Assembly (NCBI GenBank): GCA_023105745.1
Contig: JALGQZ010000016.1
Location: 26,715,154-26,779,153, forward strand
DNA length: 64,000 nucleotides
From: Austropuccinia psidii
Lineage: Eukaryota; Basidiomycota; Pucciniomycetes; Pucciniales; Sphaerophragmiaceae
Direction of reading: 5' to 3'
In this document: piece by piece, positions 49,140 through 61,565 of the stretch
Layout: each line of letters starts with the position of its first letter
Position numbering within the stretch: position 1 is the first letter of the stretch
Translations under genes and position numbers: made by a program
The notes under the pieces: model-generated
Databases searched by the model: none
What the model was told of the DNA's origin: nothing
Seen by the model: the letters and a program-made list of their open reading frames with translations, nothing else

Positions 49140-52100
49140 AACTGATCCCTCAAAAGGGAAAAGAAAGGGCAATATCCCCAGTGGAACAGAATCCACACAA
49201 GGAAGTGCCTTATCCCAAAGGCAAGTCCCAGAAATGCCCATGATATCTGAACCTGAATTGGAGCTAAGTATGAGTAACTCAAATAGGTACAAATCACATT
49301 CAGAGGGCTCAAATAGACATCTACATGAGCCAATACAAGCAGTATTACACAGTGTACAAGGACAAAGATTGGGAAATGCTGCCTCAAATACACCAAGGAG
49401 TGATGAACTCCTGGCACATCCTGAAAAAGTTCCTCAAAGAGGAGGAGATAGTGAAATACTCCAATGGATGGAATCCACTGTCATCCAAACCTCAAATCAA
49501 AAAAATCAAGGATTACCACGCCAAAAAGAGGGAGGCAACCAAGGAAGAAGCCCTAGTAGCTTCTACCAGCAAGCCTCAAGCCAGCCCACTTCCCCAAGAA
49601 GGGAAGAAGAACAAGAAAAAGCATTGGAGGAAACCATATTCCCCAAGCTACAGGATCCCAAGAATCCAAAAGGATGCCATGGACAATGTTTTCAACATGG
49701 CCAGAACCTTGATGGAATTCAAGGACAAGGAAGAGCAAAGAATGAGACAACCTCATTTCCCAAAGAAATAACCTTGTCCAAAGATGTTGTAAATACTTTA
49801 ACAGAAATTAAAAATAGTATATTACCTCTAAAAGAAATTAAAGATAGTTTATTATCACTACAAGAAATAAATAACAATTTATCTTCTTTAACAAAAATTG
49901 TTGTGCAAAACAAGAAAGAAATTGACAAAATTAAGTTTATTGTTGAAAATAATAAACCAAAGAATTTAATTGACAATACTCAAAAATTAATACAAGGACA
50001 ACAAGAATTGTATAAATACATAAAAGATATCAAAGACAAGACTTTGACAATCAATTATGATGTGAGTATTGACAATCTTACAGAAGAATTAAATAAATTA
50101 AGTATTTCTGTAGAAAAATTTGAAGAAAAGACTTCATCACACCAAAAATTACTTTTGGACCATGTGGAAAAAAGTGATGAAGCAAGAATGCATCTGAAAG
50201 ATGATATTCAGAGTGAAATAAGGCTTATTACTGAAAAAATGGATAAAATTAATGAGGCTAATTTAAATATGCCAAAGTTGTCAACTCCATTTTCTCATAT
50301 AAGAAGCCCTGTTAAAACAAAAGAGGAATTATCAAATTCTTTCATAACAGACTTGAGTCACCAAGATAATAACCAAGTCTTAATGAAGGAAGCACCTCAA
50401 TTGAAGGAATGGCCAACATTCACAGGAGAAGGTGAATATGACCACATGTCATTTATTAAAACAATTGACATGTTACAAGAAGACTATGCCATACAAGATG
50501 AATTAATCACTGCAAGATTACATTCATTGTTTGAGAAATCTGCAAAAAGATGGTATTATGGCATAAGACAAACAAATTGTAAAAATACCTGGTCTTGGTG
50601 GAAACAAGAAATAATCACCAAGTGGGAAAATGATGCCTGGAGGTATAAGATAGAAAATGCATTTGAAAACTCTTTCTTTGACCCAGAGAAAGACAAACCT
50701 TTAACTTGGTTCTTGAAACAAGTTGAAAGGCTTAATGCACTGTACCCAGAAATGTCACAAAAGATGGTGCACATGAAAATACTTAAAAAATGTGGAGGGG
50801 AACTAGAACATGCCCTAAGAAGCAGATGTATAGAACCATGCTCCACAGAAGAGTATATAAATGCACTAGAACATATAGTGACAAGAACAAAAATTGGAAG
50901 GACTTGGAAAAAATTGGACATTAAAAGCCCAAATAAACCATTTATCAAAAAAGATAAATCAAAAGAATCCTTTAAGCCCAATACATCCAACAATAATGAG
51001 CAAAGAAAATGCCATAAATGTGGAGGTATTGGACACTTAGCCAATAATTGCCTTAAAAAAGCAAAGATTAATGAAATTGTGGAAACAGAAAACCACAATG
51101 ACAAAGAAGAGGAATCTGACTCTGAAAAAGAGACAGAAGAGTCAGAAAGCTCTGAAAGTGATGAAATCAATATAATTAATGCACAAATTAATAATATTGA
51201 TATAATTTATGAAGTACTGGATGTTAATTCAAACTTACCACAAGTTGGAACATCTGACACAAACCTGACAAACATACAAGATGCCAAAATGTATAGAACC
51301 AAACCTGCAAGAGGAATGGGATATACAGCTGGAAAATCAAGTATAAGTATTGTTATGGTTGATAACCAAGAAGGAAAAGTTAACTTAGATACAGGAGTAT
51401 ATTGCACTTGTGTTGGCAAAAGTTATTTAAAAACCATTGTCCCAAACTGGCAAGAAAAACTTATGCCAATACAAGGTGTCAAATTTAGTAGTGCAAGTGA
51501 GAGCATGAAGCCCCTTGGAATAATTGATTTAACACTAATTTTTCCTCATCCCTCACAATGTGTCAGAATTAAAGTAGAGTTTGTAGTAATGGACAACTGT
51601 ACTAGTAATCATTTCATACTTGGGAATGACTACTTATCAATCTATGGTATAGATATCTCCAACCAAAAAGACAGATATTTTACCATAGGAGATAACAAAA
51701 GACAAAAGTTTGGCTTCTTAAATAACAAAAAACAAATCACAGTTATTAAGAAGGATGAAAAAATTCCAGAAAAAGAACTTTTTATATCTGAACAACTTAA
51801 AGAGGGAGAATTCAATCAAGAATTAACAGAAAAAATGAAAGAAAAATTGATTGACCTCTTATTTAAGTATAAAAATGCCTTTGCAACTGACAAAGAGCCA
51901 CTAGGAGCACCAATTGGACATGAAGTGGATATAACTCTTAATGTAGAAAAGCCTTACCCACCTTTATTAAGAAGACCTGCTTATCCAGCCAGTCCAAGAG
52001 CTAGAGAAGCCTTAGAGGTGCACATTAAAGAATTAATGGACCTTGGAGTATTAAGAAAGGTTGGACATAATGAACAAGTAGAAGTTACTACACCTGTCAT

Positions 52101-53109
52101 TATAACTTGGCATAATGGAAAATCAAGGATGGTAGGAGACTTCAGAGCCCTGAACACCTATACCATTCCAGACAGATATCCAATACCAAGAATCCATGAG
52201 ACATTGACCCAATTGTCACAAGCTAAGTTCATCACAGCTATGGATGCTCTTAAGGGTTTTCATCAAAATGTCTTAACAGACAATGGCAAGAAACTACTAA
52301 GAATAATAGTCCATTGTGGAATTTTTGAATACTTAAGAATGCCATTTGGGATAAAAAATGCACCTTCCCATTATCAAAGAATGATGAATACCATATTCCC
52401 TGAAGAATTATCAGAAGGATGGTTAATTATCTATATTGATGATATCATAGTTTGCTCAGAAACTTGGGAAAATCACCTTACAAGACTAGAAAGGGTACTA
52501 CAAAAAATAGTCCAAGTGAATATGAAAATTTCCTTGAAAAAGTGTCATTTTGCATATAGTGAATTAAAAGCACTAGGACATGTTGTATCTGGACTTAGTC
52601 TAGGCATAGACAAAAATAAAGTAGCAGCAGTACTACTCAAACCAATGCCTCAAACCAAACAAGAAATGCAATCATTTTTACGATTTGCTGGTTACTATAG
52701 ACAGCATATAAAGGACTTTGCAAAAATTGCCAAATCCTTATATAAATTATGTGACCAACAAACAGTTTATGAAATGACTGAAGAAAGGGTCAAGGCATAT
52801 GAAGACTTGAAAAATTCACTAACAAATGCCCCATTTCTTCTAATGCCAGATTGGAAACTACCTTTCAAACTATACATTGATGCTTGTGGAGAAGTATTAG
52901 GTGCTGCACTTCACCAAACACAAATTATCGATGATAAACCAGTGGAAGGACCAATTTGTTTCATTTCAAGGCAAATAAAGCCAACAGAAGCAAGGTATGG
53001 AGCAAGCCAAATGGAATGCTTATGCCTAGTGTGGGCTTTAGAAAAACTGCATTATTATTTGGATGGCACAGTATTTGATGTAATCACAGACTGTAATGCT
53101 GTGAAATAA
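49078..53109 (+). CDS. gag-pol: Gyp-N gag-protease-RT-RNase H polyprotein, locus B
   Basis: 1343 codons, with the domain order given for 8323-12354. One amino acid change from both locus A units: Val for Ala in the EQVE(A/V)TTPV segment at residue 1004 of RT, near 52084. From memory Val is usual in relatives, so the Ala form may be the mutation. Same stops after RNase H (TAA 53107-53109, TGA 53149-53151). Confidence 0.9.
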   Translation: MTTRRGSQYSIQSDGAGLRGRTDPSKGKRKGNIPSGTESTQGSALSQRQVPEMPMISEPELELSMSNSNRYKSHSEGSNRHLHEPIQAVLHSVQGQRLGNAASNTPRSDELLAHPEKVPQRGGDSEILQWMESTVIQTSNQKNQGLPRQKEGGNQGRSPSSFYQQASSQPTSPRREEEQEKALEETIFPKLQDPKNPKGCHGQCFQHGQNLDGIQGQGRAKNETTSFPKEITLSKDVVNTLTEIKNSILPLKEIKDSLLSLQEINNNLSSLTKIVVQNKKEIDKIKFIVENNKPKNLIDNTQKLIQGQQELYKYIKDIKDKTLTINYDVSIDNLTEELNKLSISVEKFEEKTSSHQKLLLDHVEKSDEARMHLKDDIQSEIRLITEKMDKINEANLNMPKLSTPFSHIRSPVKTKEELSNSFITDLSHQDNNQVLMKEAPQLKEWPTFTGEGEYDHMSFIKTIDMLQEDYAIQDELITARLHSLFEKSAKRWYYGIRQTNCKNTWSWWKQEIITKWENDAWRYKIENAFENSFFDPEKDKPLTWFLKQVERLNALYPEMSQKMVHMKILKKCGGELEHALRSRCIEPCSTEEYINALEHIVTRTKIGRTWKKLDIKSPNKPFIKKDKSKESFKPNTSNNNEQRKCHKCGGIGHLANNCLKKAKINEIVETENHNDKEEESDSEKETEESESSESDEINIINAQINNIDIIYEVLDVNSNLPQVGTSDTNLTNIQDAKMYRTKPARGMGYTAGKSSISIVMVDNQEGKVNLDTGVYCTCVGKSYLKTIVPNWQEKLMPIQGVKFSSASESMKPLGIIDLTLIFPHPSQCVRIKVEFVVMDNCTSNHFILGNDYLSIYGIDISNQKDRYFTIGDNKRQKFGFLNNKKQITVIKKDEKIPEKELFISEQLKEGEFNQELTEKMKEKLIDLLFKYKNAFATDKEPLGAPIGHEVDITLNVEKPYPPLLRRPAYPASPRAREALEVHIKELMDLGVLRKVGHNEQVEVTTPVIITWHNGKSRMVGDFRALNTYTIPDRYPIPRIHETLTQLSQAKFITAMDALKGFHQNVLTDNGKKLLRIIVHCGIFEYLRMPFGIKNAPSHYQRMMNTIFPEELSEGWLIIYIDDIIVCSETWENHLTRLERVLQKIVQVNMKISLKKCHFAYSELKALGHVVSGLSLGIDKNKVAAVLLKPMPQTKQEMQSFLRFAGYYRQHIKDFAKIAKSLYKLCDQQTVYEMTEERVKAYEDLKNSLTNAPFLLMPDWKLPFKLYIDACGEVLGAALHQTQIIDDKPVEGPICFISRQIKPTEARYGASQMECLCLVWALEKLHYYLDGTVFDVITDCNAVK
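49325..49771 (+). CDS. Overlapping ORF inside gag start, locus B
   Basis: 148 codons, identical to the unit 1 version at 8570-9016 (Leu form). Confidence 0.4.
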   Translation: MSQYKQYYTVYKDKDWEMLPQIHQGVMNSWHILKKFLKEEEIVKYSNGWNPLSSKPQIKKIKDYHAKKREATKEEALVASTSKPQASPLPQEGKKNKKKHWRKPYSPSYRIPRIQKDAMDNVFNMARTLMEFKDKEEQRMRQPHFPKK

Positions 53110-53181
53110 CTATTAAATATGAAGACTCCAAATAGACATATGCTGAGATGACAAATTGCTATCCAAGAATATAGAGGAAAT

Positions 53182-54876
53182 ATGACTATTGTACATAAAT
53201 CTGGAAATATTCATAAAAATGCAGATGGCCTTAGCAGATGGGCTTTAGCAAATACCCCTGACAATCCAGCATGGGTACCACAAGAAGAGCACCATATAGA
53301 AGGAATATGTGTCACAGACATAGGCACAGAATTCTTTAACCAAGTTAAAGAAAGCTATAAGACAGACAAAAATTGCCATATCTTAATCCAACTTCTAATG
53401 AAAGACTGCAAAGATCCATCACTTTCATCAAAACTAGATGGAATATGGAAAAAGGCATATGATGAAGGAAGATTCCACCTCCTTGATGGAATCCTTTACC
53501 ATAGAACAAAACACACATGTGTTATGGCCTTAACAGATAGAACACTAATAAACACTATTTTACATGAGTGTCATGATAGTGTTGCATCTGGACATCTCTC
53601 AGAAGATAGGACACTAGAGAGGGTGAAATCCTGCTCTTGGTGGCCAAATTGGAAGAAAGATGTTGCAGAGTACTTACAAACCTGTGACAGATGTCAAAAA
53701 GCCAACAGAGCCACAGGAAAGAAATTTGGAATGATGATCCAAATCCAAGAACCAAAATCCCCATGGGAAATAGTTCACATGGATTGGGTAACAGCACTAC
53801 CTCCAGGAGGAGACAGGAGCTATAATGCATGTCTAGTGTTAGTTGACAGGTACAGTAAGACTCCCATGTTCTTACCATGTCATAAAGATGACACAGCTAT
53901 GGATACAGCCATAATGATATGGAATAAAGTCATTAGCCACACAGGCTTATTCCAAAATATTATAAGTGACAGAGACCCAAAGTTCACTTCAGCATTATGG
54001 ACAAATCTCCATAACTTATTTGGGACAAAGCTATCATTCTCATCAGCTTACCATCCCCAAACTGATGGTTTAGCAGAAAAAATGATACAGACCTTAGAGG
54101 ACATGATCAGAAGATTCTGTGCTTATGGGCTAGAATTCAAAGATTCTGATGGTTTCACCCATGATTGGTGTACACTAATACCAGCACTTGAACTGGCATA
54201 TAAGACATCAATCCATTCTTCTACTGGCAAAACACCAGCAATGCTAGAGAAAGGTTGGAATCCAAGACTTCCTTATGATACCCTCAAAAAGGACTTAGTG
54301 GAAATACATCCAACAGCAAGCAGTTTTAAGATAATGCTTGACAAAGCAAGACACCATGCAAACAGATGCATGCAAGACTCTTTCAAATATGCAAAAGAAA
54401 GATGGGACAAAAGTCATAAACCACCTGACTTCAAAATAGGAGATTTGGTATTAGTATCAACTCTTAACTTTAATAACATAAAAGGACCAAAGAAATTGAA
54501 AGATTCCTTTGCAGGACCATTTATGGTAAAAGCACTTCATGGACCCAATGCTGTACAATTGGAACTTACAGGTGATTTAGTGAATAAACACCCAGCTTTC
54601 CCTGTAAGTCTTATAAAACCTTACAGCTCAAGTGACAAGGAATTATTTCCACTAAGAAATGAACCCCCACTTGAAATTCCCCCTTTGGAAGAAGGAGAAG
54701 AAAAAAGAACTGTAAAAGTCCTTAAAGAAAGAAGGACAAGGAACAAAAAAGAAAGAGAATACCTTGTAAGGTATAGGAATCCAACTCAAGAAGATGAATG
54801 GCTACTTGAGAAAGATATAACAAATGCTGATAAACTACTGAGGAGGTTTAGACATGAAAGAAAACCTAAAGAATAA
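53182..54876 (+). CDS. pol: Gyp-N integrase and chromodomain, locus B
   Basis: 564 codons with HHCC, D-D-35-E and chromodomain intact. Two changes from locus A units near the C-terminus: Glu for Lys in RN(K/E)PPLE, and Thr for Ile in KR(I/T)VKV, just ahead of the chromodomain. Confidence 0.88.
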   Translation: MTIVHKSGNIHKNADGLSRWALANTPDNPAWVPQEEHHIEGICVTDIGTEFFNQVKESYKTDKNCHILIQLLMKDCKDPSLSSKLDGIWKKAYDEGRFHLLDGILYHRTKHTCVMALTDRTLINTILHECHDSVASGHLSEDRTLERVKSCSWWPNWKKDVAEYLQTCDRCQKANRATGKKFGMMIQIQEPKSPWEIVHMDWVTALPPGGDRSYNACLVLVDRYSKTPMFLPCHKDDTAMDTAIMIWNKVISHTGLFQNIISDRDPKFTSALWTNLHNLFGTKLSFSSAYHPQTDGLAEKMIQTLEDMIRRFCAYGLEFKDSDGFTHDWCTLIPALELAYKTSIHSSTGKTPAMLEKGWNPRLPYDTLKKDLVEIHPTASSFKIMLDKARHHANRCMQDSFKYAKERWDKSHKPPDFKIGDLVLVSTLNFNNIKGPKKLKDSFAGPFMVKALHGPNAVQLELTGDLVNKHPAFPVSLIKPYSSSDKELFPLRNEPPLEIPPLEEGEEKRTVKVLKERRTRNKKEREYLVRYRNPTQEDEWLLEKDITNADKLLRRFRHERKPKE

Positions 54877-54994
54877 CAAAACCAAGCATTATTGAGCTTC
54901 AGGACTGATAAAGTCTAATGAAGAGGTAGTACAGTGGATGATACCCTAATCACACATATCAGATTGTGGTACAATCTTTTTTGGTGGTAGGGAA

Positions 54995-57019
54995 TGTGAG
55001 CCTTTGAGATATGACCACATACCCAATAAGGTCACAAAAAAGACTTAGAATAACTATACCTTTAATATAATTATATTAAAATTACTTAGAATAATTATAC
55101 ATTAAAAATAATTACTTAAATATACAAAAAATACCATAAATTGGTACCAAAATTGGTTTAACTTAAAAACCAATGAATCAACATGTAAAATAAACTATAC
55201 CATTGGATTCCCCATGGTAAAATACACATATACCATTTTTATGGCATATCTGTAAAGTCAATATTTAATGAGTTATAAGGTATAATACCTTATAAAACCC
55301 ATAAAACCTTATTTATCTCAAGAGCTAATGAAACAAAATGTGAAATAAATTGTACCAGTGGATTCCCCACGAAACTCCACACATAAAACAATTAATAAGC
55401 TAATTTCCAAAGTTAATACTTAAGGAATTAACCTGAATATATGCACTTTTTTGGTCAACACATATATTCAAGGATCATAGCTAATATCTCCTAAACTATA
55501 CATGATAGAATGATGAACCAAAAATAAAGTTACCACGTAATTACTTTAAGAACAAAGATATGAACTTTATTTTACAAATCATAAACAAGGTTAAAACCTA
55601 TGATGAAATATTGACAAAAATCAACAGAGCTGTTGACCACTTTGTTGTGAAAGTGTTCCAAACTTAAAAAAAACTATACAGTTGGATTCTACTAGTTCAT
55701 TCGTGAAGAATGATGTAATTTTTATTATTAAATTCAGGGTATAACCCCCTGAAATCAAGGTTTGAAGTTTAAAATATTGAATTTCAACAGAAAAGATGAG
55801 TTACAAGAAAAATCATCAAAATTAGAGTTTTGATGATGTAATGAAAAGCTCTTGGAAAAATAATAAGGTTATGCCAGGCTATCAGAATTCACTCTTTGAA
55901 TTGCTGTAGCGTGAAAATCTTAAAAGTTATTGAGGATCAAAGTTTGAGCTTAATTGGAGCAGTTATGATCACTCACAGTAACCTTAAATTAAGTTTAACA
56001 GTCTTAAGAGTGATAGAATTGGTGAATACTATTAGTTTATGATTAAAACTAATAAAATACACGAAATTTGGGGTTCTGCCAAGCCTCTGATGTCATCAAA
56101 CTTAGAGTTATAGTGATAACTCTAAATAATGGTGTAATAATGATGTAATATGGTTTGATCATGATGTAATCATCATCAAACCTTAAAATATTGATCAATT
56201 CCAGTGGATATGATCAGTACACATCTACTAGAAGCCTGTTGGACTCTAGGAGGGAGGTATTTACTATAAATAGAGCTCTTTTTACTCTATTTTCCCCTCA
56301 GACGCATCAAAAACATTAAATCAATTAAATCAAAGGGAATTTCTTTATTCTTTATATATAAAACTATTATATTATTAAAGACCAAAGACCACCTTATTAT
56401 AATCATCTATTTTGACGTGATTAAATCATTTATTTAATTGTTTTTGTTAAAAATCTCTCTAAAACTCATTTCCACGTAAAAATCCAGAATAATTTGTAAT
56501 TTTCTTTATTTTTATTGTAAATACAATTTGAAAAGGTTGTATTTATATTTTTTGGCCTAAAATATTTCAAAAGTATTATATTAAGTGTTAAAAGTAGGTT
56601 ATTTTCTCTTATTATAATAATTTCTCTATTATTACTCTCTTAATAATTCTCTAATTAATATAAATAGTATTTATATTAATTCATAACTTTAATATTAGTA
56701 ACATTATTGTTATTAATTGTTTTTTATTAATAAAAAGCAATTTTTTACGCCTTTATTATTTGTTGGTAACAATAATAAAGAGCTTTTTAAATATATTAAT
56801 TATTTTATATTAATATATTTATTTATTATATTATATTTTCATAATATAAATTATATTATTATATTTATTTAATAATATAATTATTTTACGCCATAATAAT
56901 AATAATTATTTATTATTATTATATTTTTAATCTTATTTATTCAATTCATAAGGACATTCAGAGTACAATAAGTAATAAATTAGTAATTCTTACTTATTGT
57001 TTCATAGTCAAACCTTACA
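54995..57019 (+). repeat. Gyp-N LTR B2 (3'-type)
   Basis: 2025 bp, the counterpart of A2 and A3, followed directly by the right GAGGG duplication. It keeps the 34-bp block and ACGCC. One difference from A2 noted near 56032 (TACTATTAG for TACTATAAG). Confidence 0.95.
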
Positions 57020-57024
57020 GAGGG

Positions 57025-57900
57025 TCTATGTACCTATTGTGGTGGGAAAAATAGTCTTGAGTCCTGTTTCAAAAGGCCTCAGAACAAGCTTACCCAACCG
57101 TCAGAAAGTTTTCCCAGCCAGGGAAAAGCCTGAGTGAAGATAATGTTGTGTTAAATGGTCTTCAATGTTTTCCCTCCAGAGAAATATTGTGCATTATGAA
57201 TACTGGTGTCAATAATTCTCTTGAATTCTTTGTTTTTTCTTCTCTTTCTGATGCTTTTTAACTCATTTATTGCAAAGAAGTTTGTTCACAAGTATTCCTA
57301 GACTACATCAGAGCTTCCAGAGAAGATTCCTCTTATCATTTTGGACTCCTCTGAGTCCCCTTCCTTATTTGTCAATCACCATACTATATATATGGTTGAG
57401 CTTCCTTCATTCCCAAGTTTTATATGGGACTTTTTAGTCATTGATACCCCCAAGGGAGAAGACTTCATATTGGGCTTTGCATTTCTTAATCACTTTAATC
57501 CTTCTATTAATTGGAGGCAAGGGCTGATCACCTTTAATGCTGATCACAAGGACTATTGTGATCCTTCAAAATCTTTCAGTAATGACTTTTCTTCTGCCAA
57601 ATCATGTGCAGCTCTGGTTGGTAATTCTAAAACACCATCACTTCCATCTTCTGTCCATATTCCTTCCCTTAATTCCCATCCATCAATACTATCCTTAAGA
57701 GATGAAGTCTTCAAAGAGATTAAAGATTTTGGAGAAGATAATTCTGTATCTTCACTTCATCTCTTCTTTGGGAATATGGACCTTCCTCCTTCATCTTATG
57801 ATGAATCCCTGGAGGAGTTGTGGGATGAAGAGGAAGAGCCAGAAGAAGTTGAAATTGTTATGAAGGTTGTTCCTTCTGTCTATCACCAATATTTGGATGT
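57025..57900 (+). pseudogene. gag-pol: Gyp-H gag end (zinc knuckle) and protease
   Basis: Resumes in the gag frame with the CCHC knuckle (CTYCGGKNSLESC). A stop ends the knuckle segment (PSQGKA then TGA, near 57135). The protease active site near 57199 reads IMNTGVNNS: Asn replaces the catalytic Asp (AAT for GAT). The C-terminal protease fold is readable from 57341 ([29 protein letters not shown]). Inactive. Confidence 0.82.
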
Positions 57901-59284
57901 ATTCTCCAAGGTTAAAGGAGAGAAACTTCCTCCTCACCCTGCCTATGATCATCATATTGAGCTGGAGGGGTCTCTACCTCCAGTTGGAGTGATCTACTCT
58001 TTATCAAACAAAGCGTCAGATACATGCAGGGCCTACACTTCAGAGAATGTAGAGAAGGGTTTCATGTGGCCAAGCTCCTCCTCAACAGGAGCACCTGTCC
58101 TCTTTGTTAAAAAGAGAGATGGTGGCCTCCGTTTGTGTGTTGATTACCGCAAACTCAATGCTGTTACTAGGAAGAACAAGTATCCTGTTCCTCCTATTAA
58201 TCAGCTTCTCAATGTCTTTAATGGTTCTTCTATCTCATCCAAGATTGGTTTGCGTGGTGCATATAACCTGCTCAGAATCAAGTAGGGTGATGAACATTTG
58301 ACAGCTTTTAGAACTAAATATGGCAGTTATGAGTACTTGGTTATGCCATTTGGGCTCCCCAATGCTCCTGCCTCTTTTCAAAATCTTGTCAATGATATTT
58401 TCCAAGATCTTCTTGATGTTTATGCTGTGGTTTATTTGGATAACATTATGGTCTTTTCCAAATCTGAGGAAGAACATGTAACTCATGTGTCCACTGTTCT
58501 TTCCAGACTCAGAGCCAATAACCGTTTTGCTAAGGCCTCCAAGTGCATATTCCATATTATAGTGTGGAATATTTGGGTTGTGTTGTTTCTTCTGAAGGCC
58601 TCAAGATGGGCCAAGAAAAGGTCCAGCAGATTCTCAATTGGCCACCTCCAAGAAACCTCAAGGCTCTTCAATCTTTCCTTGGATTTTCCAATTGCTACCG
58701 CTGTTTCATCAAGAATTATTCAAAGAAAATCAGTTCACTCACCAGTTTCCTCAAGAAGGATTCCTGTTTTCCCCTCAATGAAGAAGCTCTCAGTCAGTTT
58801 CACCACTGCCCAAATCCCTTCCCACTTCAATCCTTCTCTACCCACCATTGTAGAGACTGATGCATCCAATTATGCCTTGGGTGCTGTACTGAGTCAGGTC
58901 TCTGACTCAGGAAAACATCCCATTGCATTTGACAGCTGCAAGATTATTACAGCAGATCTCAACTATGAGATTAATTACAAAGAACTCCTTTGCATAGTCT
59001 GGGCTCTCAAGCGCTGGAGGGCTTTTCTTCTTTCCCTCTCTTGACCTCTTGAAGCTCTCACCAATCACTCTTCCCTTCAATACTTCATGTCTTCAAAAGT
59101 TCTTACTCTCCATCAAGCCCGCTGGGATGAATTCCTCTCTGAATTTCACTTTTCAATCACTTACCACCCTGGCTGCCTAGCTACTCTTCCGGATGCTTTA
59201 TCACATTGGGATGACGTTTATCCGGAGAGGGTGGAGGATTTCATCAGAAAGAATCCAATGAACTTTCAACAGCTCATCAAGTAG
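57901..59284 (+). pseudogene. pol: Gyp-H reverse transcriptase and RNase H
   Basis: RT palm is clear ([21 protein letters not shown]). The first catalytic Asp is Gly ([13 protein letters not shown] at 58247-58249) and the second motif reads YLDN, not YLDD (AAC at 58442-58444). TAG at 58283-58285 interrupts the frame; slips near 58555 and 58800 move the reading to another frame and back. RNase H keeps VETDASNYALGAVLSQ and KELLCIVWALKRW, with a stop at 59042. Polymerase could not work. Confidence 0.85.
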
Positions 59285-60786
59285 GATGAAGTACAACCTT
59301 CAAGATATTTTGCAGTAAAGGTGGAATCCTCTACAAATTTGATTGATTCAATTCAGAAGGCTCTATGGAAAGATTCTCAGTACAGAAGTATTCTTCAAGA
59401 ATTGGTTAAAGGTAAATCTGTCCAATATTACTCTTCTGATTCCTCTTCCCAACTTCTCTTATTAAAAGATCAGGTGGTGGTCCCAAATGACCCCAAAATT
59501 CAACTCAGAATTCTTCAAAAGTGTCATGATTCTCCTCTAGCTGGACACCCTGGCCAAGAGAAGAATCTCAAAATTGTCAAGCGGGATTTCCACTGGTACG
59601 GAATGACTCAATTCATCAAGGATTATGTCTCATCCTGTCAACAGAGCTCAAGAAATAAGAATATTCATCAAAAGAATTTTGGATTCCTCAAACCTCTTCC
59701 AATTCCAAATGGTCCTTGGATTTGTCTTTCAATGGATTCCATCACTCAACTGCCACTGTCCAATTCCTTTGATTCAATTCTGGTGATAGTGGACAGGTTC
59801 TCCAAAATGGCAATTTTTTATTCCAACAATTTATTCAATCACTTCACTGGATTTGGCCCATTTATTCATCAAGAATATCTTTTCAAAGAATTGCCTTCCT
59901 TCAAGCACTGTCAGTGATAGAGCTTCACTTTTTGTTTCTTCCTTTTGGACCAATCTTTTCCAGAAGCTCAAGATTTCAAGAGATCTGTCAACTGCTGACC
60001 ATCCAGAAAATGATGGACAGACAGAGAGGGTAAATGAGATACTAGAACAGTACCTTTGGATTTATGTCAGTTATCATCAAGATGATTGGAACACTTGGCT
60101 CCCTCTGGCTGAATTTGCTTACAATAACTCTGACCACTCTTCAACAAAAAATCACCATTTTTCACTGTTCATGGAAGAGATCCACAATTTGACTCAGTTA
60201 ACATTACTCAAGATACTCCTGCTGGAAAGTTATCAACAAAATTCCAATCAGTACAGCAAGATGTCCAGAGAGGTCTTGAAGTTGTCATAAACAGTTTAAA
60301 GAGGTATGCAGATAAAAGTAGAGCAAGTCCACCTGTTTTCAATCCTGGTTACATGGTATAGATTTCTTCCAAGAACATCAAATCAACCATACCCACAAAA
60401 GAACGGTCTTAAAGATGGTTGGGTTGTTTTCCAATCTTGAAGAAAGTCAGTACTCATGCCTACCCCCTCAATGGAAATCCATCCACCCAGTATTGCATAT
60501 TTCCCTCATTGAACCAGGAAAGACATCAACAATCCCAAATCGGCATCAAGAGCCTCCTCCTCCAATCATCATTAAAGAAGAAGAGGAATGGGAACTGTCT
60601 CAAATACTGGATCTAAAGCTCAGGAGAAGGAAATTATGGTATCTGGTGGAATGGAAAGGTTTCAGTCAAGACCCAGAAATATCTGCATGGGAACCAGCCA
60701 AAAAACTCAATAATTGCCCTGAACTTGTCAAGGATTTTCATTATTTATATCCTGACAAGCCAGGCCCCAACTCATCAAGGGCTTGA
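59285..60786 (+). pseudogene. pol: Gyp-H integrase and chromodomain
   Basis: HHCC zinc domain (CHDSPLAGHPGQEK; YVSSCQQSSRN with the second Cys lost), integrase core with Asp in SMDSITQLP, then a frame slip near 59880-59910, Asp in VSDRASLF and Glu in DGQTERVNEI. The chromodomain at about 60600-60740 is complete (WYLVEWKGFSQDPEISAWEP), with the aromatic residues of a methyl-lysine cage. Stops and slips between these parts. Confidence 0.82.
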
Positions 60787-61565
60787 TTTTTTATGGTGCT
60801 TGGTGGGGAGAGGAATTACCAAAAGTAATTCCTACTCCTGGTATGCACCTTTAGGGGTATTCTACTCTTTTCTGTTGTAAGAATCACCTTGGCCACTCTG
60901 TGAGCACTTTGCAATTTTGGACACAGATTTCTGGCCTGACTTTCAACATCAAATTCCAATTTATGGACATTTCCACTTGGGGCAATGGACCATTCTTCAT
61001 CTTAATCCTTTTTTCCAAGTCATTACTTATCAATACATTCTTTCATCAATATTTTTTTACTTTATGGCACTGGCAGGAGTGGTAACTATCAAAAGTAAGT
61101 TCCTCTCCTGGTGTGCACTATCCTGAAGGGTCTATAATCTTTTTGAAACATGACCTTGGCCACTCTGTGAGCACCTGGCATCAAGTATTGTCTTTCCAGG
61201 TCCTTGGCCATCTCAAATCAACTGTCAATATCTGTGGTGAAGAATGGAATCCCCCTCAAGATTCTTTTTTCTTTTTCTTATTTTCAAATTTCTCTGTTAT
61301 CTTTCTCTCTTTATATTTTTCAAAATTTCTTTTTTATAACTTTTATGCCAATCTTTACGTCAACTCATTCTTCAAAAATTCAAAGCCAAATGTCAAAAGA
61401 AGACCAAATCAACCTCATTTCATATGCCAACCTCTTTACCAGTGTTAAAACTCTTTTCAAGATTCAATACCTCTGGAATCCCTACGTCCAATCCATATGA
61501 ACAGCCTCAACAGGCTTGTACCTTATCTTGGTGCTCATGAGCTCACCATTCAAGGTAGGGGGTAC
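60787..61565 (+). other. Gyp-H 3' region with tandem repeat and polypurine tract
   Basis: Two copies of a roughly 120-bp motif, 60791-60910 and 61061-61180, contain AAAAGTAA, CTCCTGGT(A/G)TGCAC and GGCCACTCTGTGAGCAC. A purine-rich AAGGTAGGGGG (61552-61562) precedes the LTR. Short open frames here have no support. Confidence 0.6.

Larger units (their letters stand above)
46362..57019 (+). mobile_element. Gyp-N single copy nested in Gyp-H gag
   Basis: A complete 10658-bp chromovirus: LTR B1, internal region, LTR B2, flanked by GAGGG at 46357-46361 and 57020-57024. This is the undisturbed form of the insertion that is tandemly amplified in locus A. Its two LTRs are of different types (5'-type and 3'-type) although they must have been identical at insertion. 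Confidence 0.95.
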
